Source of the DNA: Thermoproteota archaeon
GTDB taxonomy: Archaea > Thermoproteota > Nitrososphaeria_A > Caldarchaeales > Calditenuaceae
Assembly: GCA_030550235.1 (NCBI GenBank)
Contig: JAUQPU010000001.1
Coordinates: forward strand, 317,068 to 381,067
Direction: 5' to 3'
Length of the DNA: 64,000 nucleotides
Under the pieces are notes generated by a model that was not told where the DNA came from, ran no database searches, and saw only the letters and a list, made by a program, of their open reading frames with translations. Numbering within the stretch: position 1 is the stretch's first letter; every line of letters begins with the position of its first letter. The translations under genes were made by a program, and so were the position numbers. Shown piece by piece: positions 35,487 to 44,094 of this stretch.

Positions 35487-36201
35487 AAAGTTTGATGAAA
35501 CGCCTAGAATCCCTCTCCATCGTCACGTTATTGAACAAGACATAGATTATGTCTCCATCATACTCCTTAATTTTCCTATAGAGAGTCGCCAGGTCCTCGT
35601 CAGTGTATGAATAGTTGTACATGGTTTTCCCCGGAGGGCTGCCGTGCAGCCTAACATACACCACCTTATGTCTGCCTAGGGTGACGGGGTCCTGGAGGAA
35701 TGGGTCCGTCACATGGACTAGGCGAGCTCTCTTACAGAGCCTCGCGATAGAATCCGGAGACCAGCCCCTTGGCTCGAAGCCGATATCTATTGAATCTCTC
35801 TCTATGCTTGAGAAGAAGGCCTCCGCATTCCTATAGTTTTCAGGCGTATCTTTGAAGGAGCTGGGGGTTTGGATGAGGCAAAAAGGCGACCTCAGCTCCT
35901 CACATATACTCTTTGTAATCTTCCAGGATTCTTGGACTTCTTTGGTAGGCTTTAGTTCTCCGTGATTCTTCGTAGGCTTTATGTTTGAACGCCGCCAGGT
36001 GGGGCTTGATGGAGGGTGTGTTATGCCCTGAAAGGCTTTTACGGTGAAGATGAAGTCCTCGGGGACTTGGCTACGCCATTTCCTAGCAGTTTCAAGCCTT
36101 ATGACCCTGTAGAAAGTTGTCTGTAGCTCAACTAGTTTGAAATCACTCGAGTAGGCTTTCATGGACTTGGTGAACCCACAACACCCGACAAGCAGCTTCA
36201 A
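35473..36201 (-). CDS. DUF72 family protein (YecE-like)
   Basis: 242 residues, TIM-barrel-like. The family opens with VGCCGFTKS and has the conserved ELQTTFYRV, FTVKAFQGITHP and VYVRLHGSP segments. DUF72 proteins are widespread and their biochemical role is not established. It follows the HTH regulator gene by 3 bases on the minus strand, so the two are probably cotranscribed. Confidence 0.85.
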   Translation of the reverse strand: MKLLVGCCGFTKSMKAYSSDFKLVELQTTFYRVIRLETARKWRSQVPEDFIFTVKAFQGITHPPSSPTWRRSNIKPTKNHGELKPTKEVQESWKITKSICEELRSPFCLIQTPSSFKDTPENYRNAEAFFSSIERDSIDIGFEPRGWSPDSIARLCKRARLVHVTDPFLQDPVTLGRHKVVYVRLHGSPPGKTMYNYSYTDEDLATLYRKIKEYDGDIIYVLFNNVTMERDSRRFIKLFSGY

Positions 36202-36204
36202 CTT

Positions 36205-36960
36205 CTACTCAAGCCCCCTTAAGGCCTCAATTAGGTCTTTCACAGACTTTGACATGCTCAGTATGAGTGGGATACCAGAGAACTCAGCCAGCTCCACAGC
36301 TAGTTTATCAACCTTTTCGGGTGAGGCGGGACCATGAAGAGCGACGGCCATGGGCTTCAAGGGATAGACCCTGACAGCTACCAGTGGGGATCTTCCAGTA
36401 GAGACGCTGGTGAAGATGAGTACTCTCATAGAGGTTAGTCCGAATAGCTGGATAAACTCTGTCGAGTCCATATATCTTATCGCGGCGATGCTGTCCACGA
36501 CTGTATATCCGTAGACCTCTTGTTCACGCCCCCTGCTTCTCCAAAGGTATACCCCATTAATTGCTTCCGTCAACTTGTTGATTGTGATCGGTATTGAGAA
36601 CTCTCGCATATCTAGGATGGCTTTATGCCTTGAGCGGGGGTAGTCTGAGTAGTGTCTGATGTTTGCTCCCCCCTTCTCTAGGTCCAGAGTTATCAGGCTC
36701 TCGACATATCGTTTCACGAATTTGATACCGGGAGACCTCTTACCCTGCTCATAGTCGCTAAGCACCGAGGGGGCGACACCCATACGAGCCGCAACATCGC
36801 GTTGCTTCTCACCAAATAGTTGCCTCCACTTCTTCATGGTTATTCCGGGCGACTTGGATGTCGCGATCTCCCCCGCAATCTTGACTTTTACGGACTCTAT
36901 ATCCTCTGAGCTAACTATGATTGGGTCGCTGTCATTGTTTACCGCCCCCCTCCTCGCCAT
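36205..36960 (-). CDS. XRE-type HTH transcriptional regulator with C-terminal sensor-like domain
   Basis: About 251 residues. A helix-turn-helix of the Cro/C1 type spans about residues 45-105: LFGEKQRDVAARMGVAPSVL then SDYEQGKRSPGIKFVKRYVE. The C-terminal two-thirds (about 115-250) looks like the COG1709-type archaeal regulator, with no recognisable ligand site. ATG 36960, with GGTGGAG just upstream, is preferred to ATG 36981. It faces the rpl10e gene, with about 70 bases between starts. Confidence 0.78.
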   Translation of the reverse strand: MARRGAVNNDSDPIIVSSEDIESVKVKIAGEIATSKSPGITMKKWRQLFGEKQRDVAARMGVAPSVLSDYEQGKRSPGIKFVKRYVESLITLDLEKGGANIRHYSDYPRSRHKAILDMREFSIPITINKLTEAINGVYLWRSRGREQEVYGYTVVDSIAAIRYMDSTEFIQLFGLTSMRVLIFTSVSTGRSPLVAVRVYPLKPMAVALHGPASPEKVDKLAVELAEFSGIPLILSMSKSVKDLIEALRGLE

Positions 36961-37030
36961 TCTCCACCCATACGGTGTCAAATCTCTCGAAAATAGGTTT
37001 TTAGCGTGCCCCCCTCAGGATTATTCAGAG

Positions 37031-37552
37031 TTGAAGGCGAAGAATTACCGATCCGTGGAACGGCCCTTCACGAGGGTTGACTATATCCACGGAGCTCCGC
37101 AGCCGAGGCTGGCTAAATATGACTACGGCGTATGGAAAGACGACTATGAATATAGATTGAGGCTGGCTGCTCATGAATCTGTTCAGATAAGAGATGTGGC
37201 GCTTGAGTCGGCCCGGGTTGCAGCCGGCAAGCTGCTTTCGCAAAAGATTGGCGACAACTTCTATCTTGTTATTAAGGCCCACCCTCACCACATTCTCAGG
37301 GAGAATAAGATGATTTTCGGGGCGCATGCGGATAGGCTTCAGGAGGGTATGAGCAGGGCTTTTGGGCGCCCTATAGGTAGGGCCGCTCAGGTTGAAGTAG
37401 GTGAAGACATACTCGAGCTATATGTCTATAGGAAAGATCTTGAGATTGCAAAGCAGGCAGTTAAGGTGGCTATCTCAAAGCTCCCCAAATCCTATAAAGT
37501 AGTTATCGAGCGTCTGGAGAAGCAGGAGCCCAGACCACCACCAGCTAGCTAG
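37031..37552 (+). CDS. rpl10e: 50S ribosomal protein L10e (uL16)
   Basis: About 173 residues, typical for archaeal L10e. Starts MKAKNYRSVERPFTRVDYIH from TTG 37031; the frame is open further upstream but this start matches homologues and avoids overlap with the regulator. Conserved blocks: GAPQPRLAKYDYG, VIKAHPHHILRENKM, FGAHADRLQEGM and AFGRPIG. It sits near the peptidyl-transferase centre. The 3' end overlaps convergent argF by 8 bases. Confidence 0.95.
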   Translation: MKAKNYRSVERPFTRVDYIHGAPQPRLAKYDYGVWKDDYEYRLRLAAHESVQIRDVALESARVAAGKLLSQKIGDNFYLVIKAHPHHILRENKMIFGAHADRLQEGMSRAFGRPIGRAAQVEVGEDILELYVYRKDLEIAKQAVKVAISKLPKSYKVVIERLEKQEPRPPPAS

Positions 37553-38486
37553 TCCTGCCCATTATCCAAGCCAGCAGGGCAGCAGAAGTGTGCATCCTAT
37601 ACTCCGCTTGGTCGAAGATTATGGAACGGCTGGACTCCACCACCTCCTCTTCAACCTCTTCTCCCCTTTTGATGGGCATACAATGCATAAACTTAGCGCC
37701 TGGCCTCGCTACATCGAAGAGCTTCATAGTCACACGATAGCGGGGAAGAAAGTCGCGGAGTCTAGCCTCATACTCAGCCTCCATCCCCATCGAGACGAAA
37801 ACATCTGTGTAGATGAAGTCTACATCAGCGGCTGCCGCCTTAGGGTCCTCAGTAAACTCTAACAGGCCTCCAGCCAAGGATGCAATCTCCTTATACTGCT
37901 GAATCTCGCCGGCTGGTAACCAATATTTCTTGGGCGAGGCGACCGTGATTGGAATGCCGAATAGCGCGCACATCTGCACTAATGATCTGCAGACGTTTCC
38001 ACAGTCCCCGATATAGGCGACCTTAAACCTCCAACCACCTGCATATTCATGCATTGTGGCTATATCTGCTAGTGCTTGACAAGGGTGGTGTAGATTTGTG
38101 AGGGCGTTTATTACGGGTACGGAAGAGTAGTTTACAATCTCCTCGAGTGATGAGTGGAGGTTCAGACGGGCCACTATTACATCCACATACCGACTTAGCA
38201 CTCTTGCAGTGTCTTTCAAGGGCTCCCCGCGTACTAGCTGCAGCTCTGAAGAGGGAAGGTAGATTACATCACCTCCAAGCCGCAAAACAGCTGAGCTGAA
38301 GGAGACCCTAGTCCTAGTGGATGGCTTCTCGAATAAAAGAGCTGCTACCTTGCCGCGAAGCGGCTGTCCAACATAACCACCCCTTCTAAAACGCTTCGCG
38401 AGATCGATAATCCCAGCTAGCTCATCCCTCGACGCATCTAAAACTTGGAGGAAATGTCTCAAAGCCCATCCCCCGGATGCCCGCAT
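37545..38486 (-). CDS. argF: ornithine carbamoyltransferase
   Basis: 313 residues. Makes citrulline from ornithine and carbamoyl phosphate in arginine synthesis. Carbamoyl-phosphate site FEKPSTRTRVSF, LHHPCQALADIAT, and the ornithine site HCMPIKRGEEV (in place of the usual HCLPA-type segment). The residues identify an OTCase rather than an ATCase. ATG 38486 gives an 8-residue extension; TTG 38462 gives the usual start LRHFLQVLD. No other arg genes are adjacent. Confidence 0.93.
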   Translation of the reverse strand: MRASGGWALRHFLQVLDASRDELAGIIDLAKRFRRGGYVGQPLRGKVAALLFEKPSTRTRVSFSSAVLRLGGDVIYLPSSELQLVRGEPLKDTARVLSRYVDVIVARLNLHSSLEEIVNYSSVPVINALTNLHHPCQALADIATMHEYAGGWRFKVAYIGDCGNVCRSLVQMCALFGIPITVASPKKYWLPAGEIQQYKEIASLAGGLLEFTEDPKAAAADVDFIYTDVFVSMGMEAEYEARLRDFLPRYRVTMKLFDVARPGAKFMHCMPIKRGEEVEEEVVESSRSIIFDQAEYRMHTSAALLAWIMGRTS

Positions 38487-38510
38487 GTGTTTTTAAGAGT
38501 TAACGCCTAT

Positions 38511-39761
38511 TTATTGTCTGCCGTAGCCCTTCAGCAAACCTGCTACGCCACCGAAGGTTTTGAGGAACATTTCTCCCGACTCATGTTTCGACGAGACGAG
38601 CTCAACCTCTGTGCCCGCCTCCTCAGCTTCCTTTATGAGTATCTCGACGAGTTTCTCCTGTCTGTTTAGCTTAAAGCCCTGAACACCGCATTTAGGGCAT
38701 TTCTCGGAGAGTTTCTGGGGTAGCTGGGTGACTAGATCACCTTCGCTCAGCATCTCGGTGACCTCGTATCCACAGTTGGAGCAACTGTAACCTACCTGGA
38801 CCAGGTCTAGTTCTTCACTTATGACGAGTAACTCCAGCTGCTTTCCCCGCAGGGCCTGCCTCACAGAGTCCAGACCATAGACTACAGTATTCTGTGTCGT
38901 AACCCTCCTCATTAAATCATCAACAAGCCTCCTCTCCTTCACCAGCCTGAGATTGGCCAACATGTCGGCCGCCCTGTCTATGGCCTCCCTCACACCCTCC
39001 TCGCCAGCATAAGACGTATCAATCAGATGTATCTTGTCGCGGAAGGTGTAGTGTAGCTTCCCCTCCTTAAGAAAGATCTCCTTAGTGGGGCCAGGCCCTG
39101 CAATGATTATCACTTTGAGATCGGGGTAGCTTAGAAAGATCTCGTTGGCATGCTCGGCAATTCGCGAATAGTAATCTTGGAGTGCTTGCTCCCTTAACCT
39201 TTCAAACCTCCTAGACGACTGCCCTCCGGCACGATGTTTACCCGGGATTCCGCTCGTATATGTTCTAAGCTCAATCATCATCTTTCCCCTGAAAACTGCG
39301 ATAGCCGCATCCTCGTTATCCATCGCGATTATGCCATAGGTCTCACGCTCCTTTAACAGCTCTTTCAGGGGTTCGAGATAGAACTTAGAGTCGCATCTGT
39401 AGAGGAAGAAGTTGATTGGCTCAGGCGGATGCAGGTGGTAGACCTCTATCTTCTCAGTCCCCTCCCCATTCTGAGGTATAGCGCCGCTGAAGACGATAAG
39501 TCCGTTTGGTCCACTGTCCTTGAAGAGCTTGAGCCTCTGAATTGCACTCTCTATTGCGTCCATCACCGCCTTCCTAGTCCCTTTAGACTTAATGTTGGAG
39601 GCTGTTGAGAGCTCCTGCCTCAGGTATCCTATAACCTCGTCTATCCTCTTCCCAGGCGGAATATAGAGCGTTACCAGCTCCGTTCCACGACCTTGTCGGG
39701 AATCCAGAAATTCTATGAACCGCCTGAACTTGAACCTCTCTACGCTATTCCATTCAGCTAT
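38511..39761 (-). CDS. prf1: peptide chain release factor aRF1
   Basis: Recognises all three stop codons and releases the peptide. Key motifs are NIKS (in STASNIKSKGTRK), YRCDSKF (the YxCxxxF motif) and AGGQSSRRFER (GGQ). A C-terminal zinc-type segment has Cys-x2-Cys twice (CSNCGYE, CPKCGVQG). The coding frame matching the family extends upstream of GTG 39566, through FKFRRFIEFLDSRQGRG and TELVTLYIPPGKR, to about 39741-39785, but that stretch has no ATG, GTG or TTG. An ATA at 39761 would give 416 residues, the normal length. Alternatively ATG 39753 reads ATG-GAA-UAG and a +1 shift at the UAG would enter the main frame, giving 413 residues. Sequencing error is also possible. Confidence 0.85.
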   Translation of the reverse strand: MAEWNSVERFKFRRFIEFLDSRQGRGTELVTLYIPPGKRIDEVIGYLRQELSTASNIKSKGTRKAVMDAIESAIQRLKLFKDSGPNGLIVFSGAIPQNGEGTEKIEVYHLHPPEPINFFLYRCDSKFYLEPLKELLKERETYGIIAMDNEDAAIAVFRGKMMIELRTYTSGIPGKHRAGGQSSRRFERLREQALQDYYSRIAEHANEIFLSYPDLKVIIIAGPGPTKEIFLKEGKLHYTFRDKIHLIDTSYAGEEGVREAIDRAADMLANLRLVKERRLVDDLMRRVTTQNTVVYGLDSVRQALRGKQLELLVISEELDLVQVGYSCSNCGYEVTEMLSEGDLVTQLPQKLSEKCPKCGVQGFKLNRQEKLVEILIKEAEEAGTEVELVSSKHESGEMFLKTFGGVAGLLKGYGRQ

Positions 39762-39881
39762 TCCATTCTCAGTCCCAGACCATATTCATCTGGGCTGAAT
39801 TTAACTATTAATTTTAGGTATTATATCGGCTGCGAGGCGGCGCAGTTTTAATTAAGGGGGAGGGATTCGGTTTTAAGTGAT

Positions 39882-40565
39882 TTGCGGCTGGTGCTAAAGA
39901 TTGGTGGGCATCTATTCTCAACTAGGGAAGGGATCTCGGTAGAGTGGATTAGGAGGGTGGCGGGGGTTCTCAGGGAGGCGCATTCTGAAGGGGATAAGTG
40001 GGTTGTGGTGGTTGGTGGTGGGGTGGCTGCGAGGGTCTTCATTGAAGCAGCTAGGAAGTTGGGGGCAGACGAGACAAAGTGTGACGAGATAGCAACTGAG
40101 GTAACTAGGATACATGCCGCCCTCTTCATAGAGGCTCTGGGTGAGAAGGCATATCCTCTGGTTGTGAAAAATGTTGACGAGCTAAGAGCTGCTCTTGTCA
40201 GCCGAGGAATAGCTGTGGCAGGGGGATTCTGGCCTGGCCAATCCACCTTCGCAGTCGCAAGCTACTGCGCCGAGACAGCGGGGGCTGAGAGAGTCATTGT
40301 GGCAACAGACGTCGAGGGCATATATAATAAAGACCCTAAAACCCACAGAGATGCGCGGATAATCCCCAAGCTAACCTACAGCGAGTTGAGAAATATGATG
40401 ATGGGGAGTCCACAGCTGGCCGGCGAGTATAAACTCATAGACAACGTAGGCCTATCGATCCTAGAGAGGAGTGGAATAAAGCTAGCAATGGTTGATGGGC
40501 GGAATGTAGAGAACATAAAGCGGGCAATCCTGGATGGGTATGCTGGAACAATAGTTGAGGGGTAG
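39882..40565 (+). CDS. pyrH: uridylate (UMP) kinase, archaeal type
   Basis: 227 residues, amino-acid-kinase fold. RLVLKIGGHLFS opens it, then VVVVGGGVAARVFIEAA, VIVATDVEGIYNKDP (nucleotide site) and LSILERSGIKLAMVDG. It makes UDP from UMP. The start is TTG 39882 as no ATG is in frame. It diverges from aRF1, and the 96-base gap between starts holds an A/T-rich stretch that could carry both promoters. Confidence 0.92.
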   Translation: MRLVLKIGGHLFSTREGISVEWIRRVAGVLREAHSEGDKWVVVVGGGVAARVFIEAARKLGADETKCDEIATEVTRIHAALFIEALGEKAYPLVVKNVDELRAALVSRGIAVAGGFWPGQSTFAVASYCAETAGAERVIVATDVEGIYNKDPKTHRDARIIPKLTYSELRNMMMGSPQLAGEYKLIDNVGLSILERSGIKLAMVDGRNVENIKRAILDGYAGTIVEG

Positions 40566-40619
40566 GCCTGGTAGTTACTGGGGAATAACTAAAATCCAAC
40601 TAGACGACGGGTACTATAT

Positions 40620-41654
40620 GTGAAGATTGCCGTCGCGGGCGGCGGTGTTTCGGGAAGTTTCTTTGCCTCCCTAGTTGAGAACACCCAGGACGTGACCGTT
40701 TTTGAAAGGCAGAGGGAGAACGTCTTTAGGGCAATCTGCGCCTGGGGAACAAGCAAGCATGAGATGAGGCGTCTAGCTGTACGTATAGGGCTAAACTTTG
40801 ACGAATATATCCTTCACGAGGGGAGGGAAATGGTTGTCAAGCTCCCAGACAATGAATTCTCCATCAAGCTCAAGGGCCTCTGCACATTTGATAAAAAGAG
40901 ATTCATACTAGACATGCATAAGAGGTTGAAGATAAAATACAGCTTTGACGTCAAGAAGGAAATGCTCAATGGTTTTGATATTGTCGTCGACGCTACCGGA
41001 TTCCATAGGGCTCTTCTACCTAGAATAGCCCGCGATTACTACATCCCAACTGTAGAGTATCTTGTCGAGTATAGTAGCCCGCCCTTTGACGACTTTTATC
41101 TGATGCCGTTAACACACCTCGGTGGTTACTTGTGGTATTTCCCCCTTTCTAAAAATCGCGCTCATGTTGGTGTAGGTGACTATTTCTGCAGGCATAGAGA
41201 GGCGTTAGACGAGTTCGTCAGAAAATACTCCGGCGAGATAATAGACGTTGTTGGGCGCCCTGTCAGGATTGCTCCACCTCACCTCTGCACCCCCATAGCT
41301 ATTGATGGTGTGGTTGGGCTTGGGGAGAGTATTGGTGCCGTCCACCCGGTGATTGGTGAGGGAATTATCCCTGGGATGCAGTGTGCAGAGATACTAGCCG
41401 AGAGCCTCGAGGCTGGGTTAGACCAATACCCCTCAAAGGTGTTGAGACACTTCTCAGTGTTCTACTACATTTTCCAGTTTATCAAAAAGGTCCATAACTC
41501 TACTTTCAGCTATCTCCGAGACTTTAGGCTTCTCCTATCGCCTTTTATATACATGAAATTTAGGGAGGATAGGTTTGGAATGGAGATCAGGCTGAGAGAT
41601 TGGCTTAAGATTGTCACGGCATATCGTAGAGGGCGTGCCTCCACTAAAATATGA
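40620..41654 (+). CDS. geranylgeranyl reductase-like FAD-dependent oxidoreductase
   Basis: 344 residues. The N-terminal FAD motif is VAGGGVSGSFFA, then ATGFHRAL, and the C-terminal FAD-binding block is GLGESIGAVHPVIGEGI then IPGMQCAEILAESLE. This is the geranylgeranyl reductase / halogenase-like family, whose archaeal members saturate isoprenoid lipids. It could act on membrane lipid chains or on quinone side chains. GTG start at 40620. The 3' end lies close to the DHS start, suggesting one transcript. Confidence 0.78.
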   Translation: MKIAVAGGGVSGSFFASLVENTQDVTVFERQRENVFRAICAWGTSKHEMRRLAVRIGLNFDEYILHEGREMVVKLPDNEFSIKLKGLCTFDKKRFILDMHKRLKIKYSFDVKKEMLNGFDIVVDATGFHRALLPRIARDYYIPTVEYLVEYSSPPFDDFYLMPLTHLGGYLWYFPLSKNRAHVGVGDYFCRHREALDEFVRKYSGEIIDVVGRPVRIAPPHLCTPIAIDGVVGLGESIGAVHPVIGEGIIPGMQCAEILAESLEAGLDQYPSKVLRHFSVFYYIFQFIKKVHNSTFSYLRDFRLLLSPFIYMKFREDRFGMEIRLRDWLKIVTAYRRGRASTKI

Positions 41655-41673
41655 GGACATATCCATTAATCCT

Positions 41674-42630
41674 ATGAGCCCTTTGGAGGAGGATAAAGGC
41701 TCCGTGGATAGGGCCCCTGTCAAGGACTATACAGTCTCGGCGGATACGAGGATTCGGAGTCTTGTGGAGAGTTTTGCGGAGTCAGGTGGATTCATGGCCA
41801 GCTACCTCGCTGAGGGCTGTAGGATATTAAGGGAGATGGTCGGCGACCGAGAGTGTTTAAGGTGGTTGTCCTTTGTAGGCTCCATTACCGCTACTGGTTT
41901 AAGGGGTGTCTTGGCCCGCATAGTAAGGAGTGGCATCTTCAGATACATTGTGACGACTTGCGGGACGATAGACCATGACATAGCGAGAAGTTTGAACAGC
42001 TATTATAGGGGGGCGTTCGAGCTGGATGACAGCAAACTCCGAAGCATAGGGATACACCGTGTGGGCTCTGTAGTTGTGCCTGAGAAAAACTATGGCCTTG
42101 CTATAGAACGCTTTATGCTCAACCTTCTTGATGAGCTGTACAATAAGGGTGTGAGGGAGATCGGTAGTATTGAGCTGACGAGGGAGATTGGAAGGAGGCT
42201 CACGGAGGGCTCCATACTCAGGGCTGCCGCTGACGCAGGCGTTGACGTCGTCGTGCCAGGCGTGATGGATGGGGCGGCTGGGACCCAGCTCTGGATATTC
42301 CACACAACCCACCGGGACTTCCATCTAAACCTCTTCAGAGACTACGACCATCTATCAGAGACACTGTTCAAGCGGGTTAGGAGGGGTGGCCTCATAATTG
42401 GGGGAGGAATTAGCAAGCACCATCTTCTCTGGCTCAACCAGTTTGGAGGCGGACTGGACTATGCTGTTTACGTGACTACAGGGAATGAATGGGATGGGAG
42501 CCTGACTGGCGCTCCACTTCGAGAGGCTATTAGTTGGGGAAAGCTCAAAACCTCAGCCAGAAAAGTCACCATATATGGTGACGCTACAATAATCCTGCCA
42601 ATACTCGCCGCATCAATTCTTGAAGTCTAG
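41674..42630 (+). CDS. dys: deoxyhypusine synthase
   Basis: About 318 residues. Transfers an aminobutyl group from spermidine to a lysine of aIF5A. Motifs: SGGFMASYLAEG, VVPGVMDGAAGTQLW, IIGGGISKHHLLW and NEWDGSLTGAPLREA, followed by SWGK with the active-site Lys. TTG 41611 and GTG 41635 are in-frame upstream alternatives overlapping the previous gene. Its stop overlaps the stop of the convergent paralogue by 4 bases. Confidence 0.88.
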   Translation: MSPLEEDKGSVDRAPVKDYTVSADTRIRSLVESFAESGGFMASYLAEGCRILREMVGDRECLRWLSFVGSITATGLRGVLARIVRSGIFRYIVTTCGTIDHDIARSLNSYYRGAFELDDSKLRSIGIHRVGSVVVPEKNYGLAIERFMLNLLDELYNKGVREIGSIELTREIGRRLTEGSILRAAADAGVDVVVPGVMDGAAGTQLWIFHTTHRDFHLNLFRDYDHLSETLFKRVRRGGLIIGGGISKHHLLWLNQFGGGLDYAVYVTTGNEWDGSLTGAPLREAISWGKLKTSARKVTIYGDATIILPILAASILEV

Positions 42631-43673
42631 GCCTCGCCGAATACCCAGCCCAGATCAGGCGGCTCCCTCCTCTGCCCCAGTTTTTCGTAGAGGGCGTGCG
42701 CCACAAGTGGCAAGGCGATGGTTGCATCGCAGAAACACTGGACAGTCATGCTCTCCGGCCCTTCCTTCCCCCAGCTCTTCGCTTCCTCTAGCGTCGCTCC
42801 TGACAATCCACCCCAATGGGGGTTGTCCGTCGTGATCTGAGCCGCAAATTTGTGGGGGCTTGTCTTGAAGAGGTCGCCTGAGGTCAAGACGGCTACTGCC
42901 ACAGCAGCTAGCTGTATAAAGTCTTTAGGAACTCCACCTCCTATGAATATAGCTGCGCTGTCGGTAAACCTGGACTTTATCCTAACCATTAACTCGTAGT
43001 CTAGGAAGTGGTCTATGAGTAGTCTGAAGCTGGCTCCATGGCGATACCTGTTGAGAAGATAGGCGATACCCATCCCAGAGTCGACTAGCGCGGGTGAGAA
43101 GACCGGTACCCCGCTTCTCCACGCTTCTGTGAGAATGCCATTAACGCCCTTCCCATCAAGCCATCCTCCTAGACGGTTTAGGAATCCCGCCGAAGAATAG
43201 GCCTTGCTATGGTCGATCTCTGCCATGAAGTCAGCCAGCATATTCTCCATCCTTACATAATCTCTCTCTCTAACAAACACATCATGGAATCTGTAGATGC
43301 CCGCTTTTTTCAGCTCTACATCATCGAGGTTTGGATCACCTATGTAGTATTTTGCTCCTAGAGCCTCGATCAAGTCCTCAGTAATGTTTGCTGGGGTCGA
43401 GACTAAGACATCGATGAACCTATTCTTTATGAGCCACTTTATAATCTCAGACTGGCCTGTGGTGCTGAGTGAGCCTGCCAGCCCGAGGAATATCACAGTA
43501 TTTTTAGAGTTGCATGCCGCCTCCCAAACCTTTACAACCTCTCCGAGCCTACGCCCCTGAAAGCCTGTCAGAGCCATTGAGTCGAGCAACTGGCTTATCT
43601 TCTTATCATCAATCTTTATCGACTTGAGCTCCCTTGTCAGAAACCTCTCCGCGTGTTCCACCATCTTATCCAT
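42627..43673 (-). CDS. deoxyhypusine synthase-like protein (second paralogue)
   Basis: 348 residues of the same fold: LGLAGSLSTTGQSEII, LVDSGMGIAYL, IFIGGGVPKDF and WGGLSGATLEEAKSWGK, so the catalytic WGK Lys is kept. It differs from the neighbour in the substrate loop (HWGGLSGA against EWDGSLTGA) and has an extended N terminus. Archaeal and bacterial genomes carry DHS-like genes whose targets are not aIF5A, some acting as homospermidine synthase-type enzymes. The real substrate is unknown. Confidence 0.8.
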   Translation of the reverse strand: MDKMVEHAERFLTRELKSIKIDDKKISQLLDSMALTGFQGRRLGEVVKVWEAACNSKNTVIFLGLAGSLSTTGQSEIIKWLIKNRFIDVLVSTPANITEDLIEALGAKYYIGDPNLDDVELKKAGIYRFHDVFVRERDYVRMENMLADFMAEIDHSKAYSSAGFLNRLGGWLDGKGVNGILTEAWRSGVPVFSPALVDSGMGIAYLLNRYRHGASFRLLIDHFLDYELMVRIKSRFTDSAAIFIGGGVPKDFIQLAAVAVAVLTSGDLFKTSPHKFAAQITTDNPHWGGLSGATLEEAKSWGKEGPESMTVQCFCDATIALPLVAHALYEKLGQRREPPDLGWVFGEA

Positions 43674-43755
43674 ACTTCAAAGAAGTGTTCAATCATTAAA
43701 TAAATATCTATCCACTTAGCCGTTACAACAATCTTCTTCTCGAATTTTCTGGGGG

Positions 43756-43848
43756 TGGGGCCGGTGGGATTTGAACCCACGTCCTCCAGCGTTCAGGACG
43801 CTAGTGGTTCCCCAGGCTGGCGTCATAGCCATGCTAGACCACGGCCCC
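43756..43848 (-). tRNA. tRNA-Pro (anticodon GGG) with intron
   Basis: Minus-strand cloverleaf: acceptor GGGGCCG with CGGCCCC, D arm GTC...GAC, anticodon stem CCAGC/GCTGG, T arm GTGGG TTCAAAT CCCAC, discriminator A. The 25-base loop is explained by a 7-base loop CTGGGGC (anticodon GGG, G37) plus an 18-base intron at 37/38. Pro is supported by the D-arm pattern and G37. A misread anticodon is possible because the intron boundaries were set by hand. Confidence 0.78.
43792..43809 (-). other. tRNA-Pro intron, 18 bases
   Basis: Short intron between G37 and C38 of the anticodon loop, read on the minus strand as AACCACTAGCGTCCTGAA. The flanks can pair to form the splicing-endonuclease substrate. Boundaries are inferred from the need for a 7-base loop. 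Confidence 0.6.
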
Positions 43849-43920
43849 CTCAACCCAGTCTTTCAAGAGTCCCCATATTAATTTATGTCTCTTATACTAG
43901 ATACTGGGTGGGTTGGCTCG

Positions 43921-44094
43921 GTGAGGGAGGAGCGCTGCAGGCATGAAGAGCTTGAATTTCTGGGTGGGCAGAGGACTGAGGGTGGTGAGAATCTATACTT
44001 CAGATGTAAAGTTTGTGGGGATGTAATCATCGTTCTCCCAGATAGGAAAAAGGGTTACATCATCCGTGGAGTGAAGCCTACCTTTCCTCGGTGA
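43921..44094 (+). CDS. small zinc-ribbon-like protein
   Basis: About 57 residues if started at GTG 43921 (ATG 43885 would give 69). I do not recognise the family. It has CRHEELEFLG and then YFRCKVCGDVIIVLPDRK, so Cys/His and a CxxC could bind zinc. The 3' end overlaps thrB by 17 bases. Function unknown. Confidence 0.55.
   Translation: MREERCRHEELEFLGGQRTEGGENLYFRCKVCGDVIIVLPDRKKGYIIRGVKPTFPR

Noticed and set aside
36836-37030. Long N-terminal extension of L10e starting at 36836
   Set aside because: It would overlap the divergent HTH gene by about 125 bases, and the extra residues do not match L10e; TTG 37031 fits.
43756-43848. Reading this as a long-variable-arm tRNA (Ser/Leu) or as anticodon GAA
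   Set aside because: Anticodon stem CCAGC/GCTGG with an intron-split loop gives a normal 5-base variable region; the GAA reading breaks the stem and lacks a proper U33 context.
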